A stretch of 18,905 nt of DNA from JBAZOY01 sp041648505. GTDB taxonomy: Bacteria; Desulfobacterota; Syntrophia; Syntrophales; CG2-30-49-12. Location of the stretch: contig JBAZOY010000046.1 of NCBI GenBank assembly GCA_041648505.1, positions 1 through 18,905 of the forward strand, in the 5' to 3' direction. The position numbers were made by a program, and so were the translations under genes. Position 1 is the stretch's first letter; every line of letters begins with the position of its first letter. The notes below the pieces were generated by a model. The model was not told the origin of the DNA, ran no database searches, and was given only the letters and a program-made list of their open reading frames with translations. Positions 1 through 8,118 of this stretch are shown one piece after another.

Positions 1-1478
1 AGATTAATCTCAACGGTTATCCGGTGGAGCCGCATTCCCTGCGTCTGCTGACGGAGGCTTTTACCCGCACCAATAAAGTCGTGCCTCTCTTCGAGAAGGA
101 CAACCGCCTGACCGTCGCCATTGCCAATCCCTTTGATATCATGACCATCGGAGAGATCGAACGTCTGACCAGTCTTATGGTAGACGTCAAGGTAGCCACT
201 GAGACGGATATCATGAATACTATTGAACGGTTTTATGGAGGTAAGTCGGAAGCCAAGGGTCTCTTAAGAGAAGATCTTTTTCAAGAAAGCAAGCCCCGGG
301 AGGAAACGGAAGATTTAGCCGTATTAGCTCCGGTAGTGCAACTTGTGAATCAGATTATAATTCAGGCAGTGAATGAGGGAGTTACCGATATTCATATTGA
401 ACCTAAAGAGAAAGAGCTGCGCTCCAGGTTTCGCATTGACGGTATCCTCCATGACGGGCCCACTTTCCCTAAAAACCTGCAGGCGGCAATAACTACCCGC
501 TTAAAAATCATGGCCAATCTTAATATTTCGGAAAGCCGCCTTCCTCAGGATGGTAGAATTGTATTTCCTGTGGACAAGAAACATATAGACCTTCGTGTTT
601 CTACACTTCCCAATATATTCGGGGAGAATATAGTGCTCAGGGTGCTGGATAAGGAGAAACTGGTGCTGGGACTTTCGCAATTGGGGTTTTCTCCTTCCAA
701 TCTCACTGTATTCAGAGACTCCATCTTGAAATCTAACGGCATTATCCTGGTTTGCGGCCCTACCGGCTCGGGAAAGACTACTACCTTATACTCCGCACTT
801 TCCTACCTTAATTCAAGGGAGAAAAATATTGTGACCCTGGAAGACCCGGTGGAGTATGAACTTCCCGAGCTATGCCAGTCTCAGATCAACCTGAAGCAGG
901 GATTTACCTTTGCGGGAGGCTTAAGGGCCATCTTAAGACAGGACCCCGACATCATCTTTGTAGGAGAGATGAGAGATGCAGAGACTATCGAGGTGGCAAT
1001 AAGGGCGGCTATTACCGGACATCTTGTATTTTCTACCCTGCACACAAATGATGCGGCAGGGGCTATTGCCCGCCTTCTGGATATGGGGGTGGAACCATAT
1101 CTTCTTTCTTCTTCCCTGGTAGCTATTATCGGTCAGAGATTGGTCAGGTGCATTTGCCCTGCCTGTAAGGAAGAGATGAAACCGGGAGAAGATCTTCTCG
1201 GGATGGTGGCAGTGAAGGAAAGGGGTCGTTTATTTTACTCGGGTAAGGGGTGCAGCCGGTGTTATGGCACGGGATATAGCGGTCGTATCGGTATCTTTGA
1301 GGTTCTCCCCGTAAGTTCCTTTATGGCATCCCTGATAGCCAAGGGAGCAGACGGTCAGGCCCTCAAAGACAGGGCCAAGGAAGAGGGGATGGCCACTATG
1401 ATGGATGATGGTCTGCAAAAGGCAGGGGCGGGTGTTACTACCCTGGAAGAAGTTGTGCGGGTAGCGTATGGGAGCTAA
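1..1478 (+). CDS. gspE: GspE/PilB/MshE-family assembly ATPase (5' end missing)
   Basis: Cytoplasmic hexameric ATPase that powers pilus or pseudopilus assembly. The frame is already open at base 3, so the true N-terminus lies outside the window. Counting from the GTG at 24, residues 1-80 resemble the tail of an MshEN/GspE N-terminal domain (PLFEKDNRLTVAIANP). The ATPase domain follows, with Walker A GPTGSGKTTT at about residue 245, an Asp-box region (SDIHIEP-like TDIHIEP, about 121), the Walker B-like stretch DPDIIFVGEMRD, and the His-box STLHTND. Four or five cysteines (C376, C378, C381, C410, C413) form the zinc-binding CM domain usual in GspE/MshE but absent from PilT-type retraction ATPases. 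It ends two bases before the platform-protein start, so they are one transcript. Family is certain. Whether to call it GspE, PilB or MshE depends on the locus, which looks most MSHA-like. Confidence 0.95.
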   Translation, partial: INLNGYPVEPHSLRLLTEAFTRTNKVVPLFEKDNRLTVAIANPFDIMTIGEIERLTSLMVDVKVATETDIMNTIERFYGGKSEAKGLLREDLFQESKPREETEDLAVLAPVVQLVNQIIIQAVNEGVTDIHIEPKEKELRSRFRIDGILHDGPTFPKNLQAAITTRLKIMANLNISESRLPQDGRIVFPVDKKHIDLRVSTLPNIFGENIVLRVLDKEKLVLGLSQLGFSPSNLTVFRDSILKSNGIILVCGPTGSGKTTTLYSALSYLNSREKNIVTLEDPVEYELPELCQSQINLKQGFTFAGGLRAILRQDPDIIFVGEMRDAETIEVAIRAAITGHLVFSTLHTNDAAGAIARLLDMGVEPYLLSSSLVAIIGQRLVRCICPACKEEMKPGEDLLGMVAVKERGRLFYSGKGCSRCYGTGYSGRIGIFEVLPVSSFMASLIAKGADGQALKDRAKEEGMATMMDDGLQKAGAGVTTLEEVVRVAYGS

Positions 1479-1480
1479 GT

Positions 1481-2692
1481 ATGGCTGAGTTTGCCTATAA
1501 GGCCAGGGATATGAAGGGCAACCTGGTGAACGGGGCGGTGGATGCCTCCGGTGAGGGAGAATTGGCGGCTCTCCTGAAGGGAAGAGGACTTTACCTTGTT
1601 CATTTTAAAGAAAAACAGGAGAAAAAGACCTTTATTGGCTCCATCAGTTTCGGCAAGATTACGAGAAGGGACCTTATAGAGTTTACTATTCATCTGGCCA
1701 CAGTTCTTTCTGCCGGTATACCGATTCTGGAGGGGCTTCAGGATCTGGAAGATAAGACAAAAAACTCAAGGTTCAGGGGAATTATAAAGAGCGTACGGGA
1801 GGGTATCCATGGGGGATCTGGTCTGTCCTCCGCACTTTCCCGGCATCCTGAGGTTTTTCCTCAGGCTTATGTGAATATGGTTAAGGCAGGGGAGGCCAGC
1901 GGCAATGTGGATATGATCCTACAGGAGCTTACAGGTTTCCTGGAGTGGCAGGAGGAATTATCTGCCAATGTCAGAAAGGCTTCGGTTTATCCTATTATGG
2001 TTTTTGCCGCAGTAGGGGTCCTGCTCACTATCCTTTTCACCTTTGCCTTTCCCCGGATTATCGGTATCCTTCAGGGGATGAATGTTCCCCTGCCTTTAAT
2101 TACCAGGGTGGTAATAGGTATAAGTACCTTTTTCAGAGACAGTTGGTGGCTTATATTTTTAGCGATAGCGGCAGCAGTGACAGGCACTAGATTGCTGGGA
2201 AAAACCGCGGGAGGAAGATTGTGGTTAGATAAGCGAAAACTTGGCTTCCCTATAGTAGGGAACCTGGTCCGCAAGATCGCCCTTTCCCGCTTTGCCCATC
2301 ATCTGGGGCTTTTGTGGCGGGCAGGGATCGATATCTCCCAGTCATTGACCCTGGTGGAGGGAGTGGTTGGTAATCGGGTGATCTCTGATGCTATAAAACA
2401 GGCGAGGGAGGAGGTATTGGCAGGTGAGAGCCTTTCCCGGTCTCTGGCAAAAAGGGGGGAGTTTTCCTCTCTGGTGATCAGGATGATCTCCATCGGAGAG
2501 GTTTCGGGAGAGATGGACAAGAGCCTTTCCAAGGTCTGTCAATACTACGACAAGGAAATACCGGCTGCGGTAAAGAAGATCTTTTCGGTAATGGAACCTC
2601 TGATCATTGTCCTTTTGGCTTTTGTAGTTTTAGGCGTAGCATTGTCCATGTATCTTCCCCTCTATACTGTCCTGGGTAATTTGGGTAAATGA
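1481..2692 (+). CDS. gspF: GspF/PilC/MshG-family inner-membrane platform protein
   Basis: Inner-membrane platform protein that couples the assembly ATPase to pilin polymerisation. It is 403 residues, the normal family length, with two T2SSF repeats at about residues 67-190 and 267-390. Membrane segments lie at about 168-190, 221-240 and 371-398. Family motifs seen are the N-terminal FAYKARD, the LSAGIPILEGL stretch of repeat 1 and the matching LLWRAGIDISQSL stretch of repeat 2, and the MVKAGEASGN / MISIGEVSGEMD pair. The ATG at 1481 follows GGGAG (1470-1474) inside the end of the ATPase gene. The stop TGA overlaps the region where the next gene's ribosome site begins. In MSHA, type IV pilus and type II secretion loci this gene follows the ATPase, as here. 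Confidence 0.95.
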   Translation: MAEFAYKARDMKGNLVNGAVDASGEGELAALLKGRGLYLVHFKEKQEKKTFIGSISFGKITRRDLIEFTIHLATVLSAGIPILEGLQDLEDKTKNSRFRGIIKSVREGIHGGSGLSSALSRHPEVFPQAYVNMVKAGEASGNVDMILQELTGFLEWQEELSANVRKASVYPIMVFAAVGVLLTILFTFAFPRIIGILQGMNVPLPLITRVVIGISTFFRDSWWLIFLAIAAAVTGTRLLGKTAGGRLWLDKRKLGFPIVGNLVRKIALSRFAHHLGLLWRAGIDISQSLTLVEGVVGNRVISDAIKQAREEVLAGESLSRSLAKRGEFSSLVIRMISIGEVSGEMDKSLSKVCQYYDKEIPAAVKKIFSVMEPLIIVLLAFVVLGVALSMYLPLYTVLGNLGK

Positions 2693-2701
2693 AGGAGGAG
2701 G
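2692..2701 (+). promoter_or_regulatory. Strong ribosome binding site that fixes a TTG start
   Basis: AAGGAGGAGG ends five bases before TTG 2707. It lies downstream of the in-frame ATG at 2689, so the ATG cannot use it. It supports the short, typical prepilin leader and tight coupling with the platform-protein stop at 2690-2692. Confidence 0.7.
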
Positions 2702-2706
2702 TAAAA

Positions 2707-3864
2707 TTGATATTTAAAAAAAGGGGATTTACCCTCATAGAAGTAATTATTGCTTTGAGCATTATAGCGATTCTTCTGGGGATAGCTGCTCCCCTGGTCT
2801 ATAAACAGCTTGCCTCTTCCGCCGAACAGGCCACCGGAGAGGAGATGGAGAATCTGAAAAAGGCCCTTATCGGAGATCCGAAAAAGATTCAAAATGGGGT
2901 GAGAACGGATTTCGGGGCTCTTGGTGATTGGGGCAGCCTGCTGACGACTTTGCAGGCCCTGGTGGTTGCCCAAACCCCTGCCTGGTCTTACGACAGCGTG
3001 AAAAAAGCGGGGGCAGGATGGAATGGCTCTTATATCTCCGAGGAGGGCGGAGGATATCTGCTGGACGAATGGGGAAATGTATATATGTATTCCACGGCAG
3101 ACTATATCAATGGAAATGGGGAACTGGTGGATGGAAAGATTGTTAGTTACGGTCCAAGCAAGGCGGCAGGGGGAGGGGATGACCTGACTGTTGAGATTCT
3201 AAAGAAGGAGACTACCGCCAAGGTTTTTGGCTATATAAGGGACAGTGGAGGAAATTATCTTTCCCTTGCCTCGGTTACGATATATTTCCCGCAAAACGGC
3301 CAGTTGTTCCAGGAGACTTTACTTACGAATGTCGGAGGGTACTATGAATTCAACAACATCCCCTTCGGCGTCAGAAGCATCTATGTAGAGCCAAGACTTG
3401 TCTATCTGAAAGACAGCGCAAAGACTACAGGCACTGAGTGGGGGAATGTCGAATTTAAGGTGGGAAATCTTTCCGCAGGGAATATTACCATAAATTCTCT
3501 CAAGGCCAACTATGTTGTGGTTCCTCCGGCGTGGTATAGAGGGATCACGATAGGGGGCACGCAGGTATGGGCGCCGTCCCCTTCACAAAACGGAGCCGGA
3601 AGCGGTGATACAGTCAGCTTCGGTTCTTATACCCTTGCCGGAACAGGCGTAAGAAGAGCAGCATATACTATTTATATAGATTCATCTCAGGTACAGATCC
3701 CCGATATATACATAGCCGGAGGGGGAAATATAACGGTATTCAGTCTTGATGACTTTAGAAATAAGGCTAAGGGAGGAAATACTGTTGATATGACAGGTGT
3801 GAACTTTACCATTACCTTCTCGGATGGTTCGGTGATAAACTTTACCCCGGAGAGGGGGGGATAA
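2707..3864 (+). CDS. GspG-like pseudopilin with C-terminal CarboxypepD_reg-like extension
   Basis: Prepilin-like protein that would be cut by a prepilin peptidase and assembled into the pilus or pseudopilus. I place the start at TTG 2707 because AAGGAGGAGG (2692-2701) sits just before it. This gives the leader MIFKKRG, cleavage before FTLIE, the conserved Glu at +5, and a hydrophobic helix to about residue 30; length 385. An upstream ATG at 2689 would add six residues and overlaps the ribosome site. Residues 8-160 look like GspG, including DEWGNVY (about 120) and the GspG-type calcium-loop region SYGPSKAAGGGDD (about 147-159). Family members usually stop there (about 140-170 residues). This one continues with a carboxypeptidase-regulatory-like beta domain (about 172-234, SGGNYLSLASVTIYF and TNVGGYYEFNNIPFG) and about 150 further beta-rich residues of unknown identity. 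It is the only pilin in the window. Confidence 0.85.
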   Translation: MIFKKRGFTLIEVIIALSIIAILLGIAAPLVYKQLASSAEQATGEEMENLKKALIGDPKKIQNGVRTDFGALGDWGSLLTTLQALVVAQTPAWSYDSVKKAGAGWNGSYISEEGGGYLLDEWGNVYMYSTADYINGNGELVDGKIVSYGPSKAAGGGDDLTVEILKKETTAKVFGYIRDSGGNYLSLASVTIYFPQNGQLFQETLLTNVGGYYEFNNIPFGVRSIYVEPRLVYLKDSAKTTGTEWGNVEFKVGNLSAGNITINSLKANYVVVPPAWYRGITIGGTQVWAPSPSQNGAGSGDTVSFGSYTLAGTGVRRAAYTIYIDSSQVQIPDIYIAGGGNITVFSLDDFRNKAKGGNTVDMTGVNFTITFSDGSVINFTPERGG

Positions 3865-3887
3865 GAGGCTTGAACTCAGGAGTCAAT

Positions 3888-5435
3888 ATGAAGCGGTTTT
3901 TCAAACGCTCTGATACTGTTATCGGTATGGAGATCAATTCCTCACAGATCAACATAGCAGAGGCGGACGTTTCTTCCTGGCCGGTAAAGATTTTAAACTT
4001 TGTCACCCTCAGCCTTTTCTCTTCCCATGAGGATAATATTGTCCAACAGATCAGGGGGATTTGGGAAAGGGGGTATTTTAAGGGTAGGCGGGTTAATCTT
4101 GTTCTTTCTAACCCTGCGATAATTCACCGCTTGATAAACCTCCCCCCTATCCCGGGAGAGGAAATGGAAGTTATCGTAGAGAGAGAGGTGAGGGGGGAGA
4201 GACCTCAACTGGAAGAGCCGGTATTTGATTGGCAGGTAATAGGGGAGGCTACTGAAACCGGCACCGGGGAGAAGGAGGTTTTGTTTGTTGTTGCGCCTTT
4301 CGCGGAGGTGAATCAGAAGATATCCCTCATGGAAAATTCGGGATTGAGTTGTGGAATCCTCACCACTGTTCCCCTTGCTTTACTTTCCGCTCTTAAATTT
4401 GTCAGAGACGGGGAAAAGGGGGTAGTTGCCTTTCTCTATCTGGGAACGGATCGGGGTTATCTCCTATTTGCGAGGGAGGGCAAGTGGTGTTTTTCACGGG
4501 AGTTTCCCGGGGGTGAAGAAGGATTTGGCGGGGAAAGGGTGCTGTCCGAGATTAGACGGTCCCTTCAGTATTTCAAACAGCAATTTCGCCACGAGGATCC
4601 GGAGAGGATCATTATCGGTGGAGAAGATGAAGAAAATTGGCGGACAGTTAAGAATGAGCTGGAAGATGGCCTGGAGATGAAGGTTGAGGTGTTCGAACCC
4701 GCCTCTGGTTTGGATATTACACTTCTGAAGGGAAGGGGGGAGGAGTGGAAAGGAATTCTTCCCCGGTTGGCTATTGTTCTTGGCTTGGTGAAGCAACACC
4801 CTGATAATGCTCTGATCAACCTTGTTCCCTCCCGGGTTAAGAAAAGAGGAAAGGAGCTTAAAAGAAGAGTACTGGCGGGATCTCTGGCAGCGATGATACT
4901 TTTAGGGCTCCTGGCAGGATATGGGGTATTATCCGGCAGGCTGAACTCACAAATTGAGATTCTTCAGCAAAGGAAGACAGTTCTGAGAGAATTTCAACCT
5001 CTTGTGGAGAAGGCAACTCTATGGGAGGGAAAGAGAAAATTTTACGGAACCTCGCTCTCTTTTATTAATTATGATTTAGAGAGGAAAAGTGTCCCCTGGT
5101 GGGAGATGCTTGGTTATTTCAGTATGATAGTCCCGGATGGGATGGTGTTTCAATCTCTTGAGGCAAGAAGGTTACCGGAGGGATGGGAGGTCGATATCAG
5201 GGGAGAGGTAACGGCATTCGATTCGTTTACAGTTCAGGGGATATTTAATCAATTCTATTCCAGATTTAAATCTAATCCCATTTTTTCTCATATTGAACTT
5301 ATGCCGATGAATATAACCTGGCTTGAAGATAAGGCTGAAGGTGCCGGCGTTGACAGTTCTTCCGGGGAAAAGGAAAAGAGTAAAACTGAATTTATAATAA
5401 AATGCAGGCTACAGGAGAAAATCGGAGAGGCATGA
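3888..5435 (+). CDS. PilM-PilN fusion protein (GspL/MshI-like assembly protein)
   Basis: Bitopic inner-membrane protein linking the cytoplasmic ATPase to the periplasmic alignment complex. The ATG at 3888 is preceded by AGGAG (3878-3882) at five bases; an earlier in-frame TTG at 3870 has no usable site. Length 515. Residues 1-240 form a PilM-like actin fold, beginning DTVIGMEINSSQINIAEA and including LVLSNPAIIHRLINLPP. A membrane helix lies at about 326-347 (LAGSLAAMILLGLLAGY). The periplasmic part then looks like PilN/GspL-C: a short coiled coil (LNSQIEILQQRKTVL) and a ferredoxin-like domain starting WWEMLGYFSMIVPDG. PilM and PilN are separate genes in classical type IV pilus loci and fused in GspL. 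The stop overlaps the next start (ATGA, 5432-5435). Family is secure; the exact name depends on the system. Confidence 0.85.
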   Translation: MKRFFKRSDTVIGMEINSSQINIAEADVSSWPVKILNFVTLSLFSSHEDNIVQQIRGIWERGYFKGRRVNLVLSNPAIIHRLINLPPIPGEEMEVIVEREVRGERPQLEEPVFDWQVIGEATETGTGEKEVLFVVAPFAEVNQKISLMENSGLSCGILTTVPLALLSALKFVRDGEKGVVAFLYLGTDRGYLLFAREGKWCFSREFPGGEEGFGGERVLSEIRRSLQYFKQQFRHEDPERIIIGGEDEENWRTVKNELEDGLEMKVEVFEPASGLDITLLKGRGEEWKGILPRLAIVLGLVKQHPDNALINLVPSRVKKRGKELKRRVLAGSLAAMILLGLLAGYGVLSGRLNSQIEILQQRKTVLREFQPLVEKATLWEGKRKFYGTSLSFINYDLERKSVPWWEMLGYFSMIVPDGMVFQSLEARRLPEGWEVDIRGEVTAFDSFTVQGIFNQFYSRFKSNPIFSHIELMPMNITWLEDKAEGAGVDSSSGEKEKSKTEFIIKCRLQEKIGEA

Positions 5436-6025
5436 AAAATATACCGGAAACCTGGAAAAAGGGAGCGATTATTGGGGGTTCAATTCTCCTGCTGGTAAGT
5501 CTCGCCGGTGTCTTTTATATCCCCAGGATCAGGGAGATGATAAGGATCAAGGCCGAGATAGCTCAAACGGAAAAAGAGATAAGAAGGATAGAAATCATGG
5601 GGAGGGATTTCACTCCTTCTTCACAGGAGGCGGAAAGGTGGAAGAATGTTGCATTAACTTTTCATTCGCTGATTCCTCCCGAAAAGGATGTCCCCGGATT
5701 GATGTATGAACTGGCTGGTCTGGCTAAGAAATGTAATATCCTGGATATTTCCCTCAAGGAGGAAAGTGGGGGGAAAAATGTTTCTGAAGGAAGGAGACCG
5801 GTTTCCCCGGAACCCTCAGTTAAAAGCGAAATAATACCTGGAGAAGGTGTGGGGCATTTTTCCATCCGGCTTTACTTTCACTCTGAGTACAGGGATATGG
5901 CACTCTTTCTAAAAGAGATTCAGAATATAAGGCGCCTCCTTTTACTGGAATCCCTTGTCATTAAAAGAGGATTTCCCTTAATTTCGGTGGAATTGATGGT
6001 AAAAGCGTATTATGGTACAAAATAA
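5432..6025 (+). CDS. pilO: PilO/MshJ-like inner-membrane assembly protein
   Basis: Predicted bitopic inner-membrane protein that pairs with the PilN-like half of the preceding protein. The ATG at 5432 overlaps the upstream stop in an ATGA and follows GGAG at 5424-5427. An upstream in-frame ATG at 5402 would add ten residues inside the previous gene and is less likely. Length 197. There is one membrane helix (about residues 11-30, GAIIGGSILLLVSLAGVFY), a charged coiled coil (about 33-57, IKAEIAQTEKEIRRIE), and a C-terminal ferredoxin-like region (HFSIRLYFHSEYRDMALFLKEI) as in PilO. Assignment rests on topology, this C-terminal pattern and its position between the PilM-PilN and PilP homologues, since sequence conservation in this family is low. 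Confidence 0.75.
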   Translation: MKNIPETWKKGAIIGGSILLLVSLAGVFYIPRIREMIRIKAEIAQTEKEIRRIEIMGRDFTPSSQEAERWKNVALTFHSLIPPEKDVPGLMYELAGLAKKCNILDISLKEESGGKNVSEGRRPVSPEPSVKSEIIPGEGVGHFSIRLYFHSEYRDMALFLKEIQNIRRLLLLESLVIKRGFPLISVELMVKAYYGTK

Positions 6026-6446
6026 AAAGCACAGGAAAAGAAAAAACTTAATATCGTTTTTTGTATTTTTGTCTTTATTTCTGGTTTTGCCGAGTAACTC
6101 TTCCGGACGGGGTGAGGTTTCCTGGAGGAGAAACCCATTTTTAACCAGAGAAGAGATGAAACTGCTGCAAAAAAAAGGGATTTCCCCAGAGTCTTCCGTC
6201 TTGGGGGGCGTTTCGCTTCCCGTGTTTCCCCAATGGGAGGTAAAATCGATCATCACCAGCGGTTCAAGCAGAGTAGCCACGGTTAATGATCATATCGTGA
6301 AAGCGGGGGATTTCCTGGGAGAAGAGATGATTATGGAGATCAGACAGGACAGCGTGGTTTTGGGCAGAAAAGGGAAAAGGCGGGTCCTCAGACAGAGACA
6401 GCCTTCCGTTCTTATCAAGGTAGAAGTGAGAAAATGGAAAAACTGA
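6012..6446 (+). CDS. pilP: PilP/MshK/GspC-like periplasmic protein
   Basis: Small inner-membrane-anchored periplasmic protein expected to bridge the PilN/PilO-like complex to the secretin. Length 144. A basic N-terminus (KKHRKRKN) leads into one hydrophobic segment (about residues 13-29), a signal peptide or anchor. The C-terminal part has a homology-region-like beta fold typical of PilP/GspC: SRVATVNDHIVKAGDFLG, then DSVVLGRKGKRRVL. It overlaps the previous gene by 14 bases and the secretin gene by 13, and has no strong ribosome site of its own, so it probably depends on translational coupling. No lipobox is visible, unlike many PilP lipoproteins. Role is inferred from this motif and from its place just upstream of the secretin. 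Confidence 0.7.
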   Translation: MVQNKKHRKRKNLISFFVFLSLFLVLPSNSSGRGEVSWRRNPFLTREEMKLLQKKGISPESSVLGGVSLPVFPQWEVKSIITSGSSRVATVNDHIVKAGDFLGEEMIMEIRQDSVVLGRKGKRRVLRQRQPSVLIKVEVRKWKN

Positions 6447-8002
6447 AAATTTCGACATTTTGTGCCGTTACCGTTTTGTGCCTTTGCCTTTCTGCCTGTA
6501 CAGCTCCTCCTAAGGTGGAAAGGTCTTATACACCGCCGGCAGCCAGGGTCCCTTTGCCTCTGGAGGAGAGGCTGGAAGAACTGGTGATCAGCAAGGTAGA
6601 ACCCCAAAAGGAGATCGAGGAGCTGTTTTCCCTTACCCTCCGGGATGAGGAGATTAACCAGGTCTTTCTGGCCTTATCCCGCCAGATTTCATGTAGTATC
6701 ATCGTAGATCCCGAGGTAAAGGGAAGGGTTACCATGGACCTGAAAAAGGTTACTCTAAAGGAGGTCCTGGATACCCTCACCTCCTTCCTGGGGCTTGAGT
6801 ATGAGATAAAAGGTTCAATTATCAGGGTATCCATGCCAAGGATAGATACCCGTGTTTTCACTCTGAATTATGTTACCACTACCCGTAAGGGATCAGGTAA
6901 GCTTCAGGCAGTGACCGGTGTAAGCGGCTATGAGGCTGCGGGAGGTGGTGGCAGTAGAGGAGATGCTAAAGGGGGAAGCACCATAGAAACGGGTCCCGAT
7001 ACTGCCGATCTCTGGAAGGAGATAGAAGAAGGATTGAAAAACATGATTTCTAAAGAGGGGAAACTGGTGATTAATAAACTGGGCAATACCGTCTTGGTCA
7101 CCGATCTCTCCGCTAATCTGAAGAGAATTGCCGAATTTTTAGAGAGGATAGAGGGTTCCGTTCAGAGGCAGGTGATAATTCAGGCCAAAATAGTGGAAGT
7201 GGCACTTTCCGATCAATACAAGATGGGCCTGGATTGGAGCGCTATTTCACGGATGGGAGATTTTAGTGGAGCCCTTTCGGGAGGTATGAGTTTCGCTCAA
7301 TCTCTGGCTACGGAAACGGGGGCTTTTCAGGTCGGCGTTTCGAGCGGGGATTTTAACGGTCTCCTTGATGCGATGTCTCAGCAAGGACAGTTGAATATCC
7401 TTTCCAGTCCCAAGGTGTCCACCTTAAATAATCAAAAGGCAGTGATCAAGGTGGGGAGGGAAGAGGTATTCTTTGAACCGAAGTATGATGTAGTCACCAC
7501 TACCGATCCCCTCACCGGGAAGATTAAAGATACCCAGTCTGCCCTTTCCTCGGTTGAACCTAGAACGGTCACCATAGGAATAGTCCTGGATGTAACCCCC
7601 CAGATTAGTTCCGATGGTTATATCACGATGAATATTCACCCCAGTGTCACCGAGCTTGTAAAGATCGAAGAATTCAGAGTTAAAGACGAAGTATATGCTA
7701 CCGCGCCGGTGATTGACATCAGGGAGACAGACACGATGGTAAGGGTAAGTGATGGGCAAACCATTGTTATTGCCGGGATGATGCAGGATAAGAAAAAGGA
7801 GGTTAAAACCAGAGTTCCTTTTCTGGGAGATATCCCTTTTCTGGGGAATCTTTTCAGCAGGACGGAAGAGGAAAAGCAGAAAACCGAGCTGGTGATCTTA
7901 CTTACCCCCACAATTCTTGTGGGAAAAAGGATAGAGGAGCTTTCACGAGAGGAACTTAGAAGACTGGAAGAAAGCAAATTGATGTCCCCTTTGAACCGTT
8001 AA
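6434..8002 (+). CDS. mshL: MshL/PilQ/GspD-family secretin, lipoprotein
   Basis: Outer-membrane secretin forming the channel for the pilus or secreted substrate. Length 522. The N-terminus is a lipoprotein signal with lipobox LSAC (Cys22), so it may reach the outer membrane without a separate pilotin. An STN/secretin-N-type domain lies at about residues 65-130 (FSLTLRDEEINQVFLALSRQ). Next comes TRVFTLNYV and a Gly/Ser-rich linker (about 155-185), then ETGPDTADLWKEIEEGLKNM, an arrangement I know from MshL-type secretins rather than PilQ or GspD. The secretin core starts near 243 (VQRQVIIQAKIVEV) and ends with the signature VPFLGDIPFLGNLF at about 461-475 and ELVILLTPTIL. It closes the first tight block of the operon; a 116-base gap follows. 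Confidence 0.92.
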   Translation: MEKLKISTFCAVTVLCLCLSACTAPPKVERSYTPPAARVPLPLEERLEELVISKVEPQKEIEELFSLTLRDEEINQVFLALSRQISCSIIVDPEVKGRVTMDLKKVTLKEVLDTLTSFLGLEYEIKGSIIRVSMPRIDTRVFTLNYVTTTRKGSGKLQAVTGVSGYEAAGGGGSRGDAKGGSTIETGPDTADLWKEIEEGLKNMISKEGKLVINKLGNTVLVTDLSANLKRIAEFLERIEGSVQRQVIIQAKIVEVALSDQYKMGLDWSAISRMGDFSGALSGGMSFAQSLATETGAFQVGVSSGDFNGLLDAMSQQGQLNILSSPKVSTLNNQKAVIKVGREEVFFEPKYDVVTTTDPLTGKIKDTQSALSSVEPRTVTIGIVLDVTPQISSDGYITMNIHPSVTELVKIEEFRVKDEVYATAPVIDIRETDTMVRVSDGQTIVIAGMMQDKKKEVKTRVPFLGDIPFLGNLFSRTEEEKQKTELVILLTPTILVGKRIEELSREELRRLEESKLMSPLNR

Positions 8003-8050
8003 AAATACACAAATAGAGACCTTTGAAAATAGTGAAAATTGGATTCAGAA

Positions 8051-8077
8051 GGCGCAAATTAAATATTTTTGAGCGCC
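8051..8077 (+). other. Bulged inverted repeat in the gap after the secretin gene
   Basis: GGCGC (8051-8055) pairs with GCGCC (8073-8077). Three flanking A-T pairs may extend the stem if a two-base bulge is allowed. It sits in the only sizeable gap (8003-8118) of the pilus operon. No T-run follows, so it is not a clear terminator. It could be an attenuator or processing hairpin, or chance. No convincing promoter was seen in the gap. Confidence 0.25.
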
Positions 8078-8118
8078 GGTGAATAAATTTTTTCAAATCT
8101 CTCAAATAGGGAAAAACT

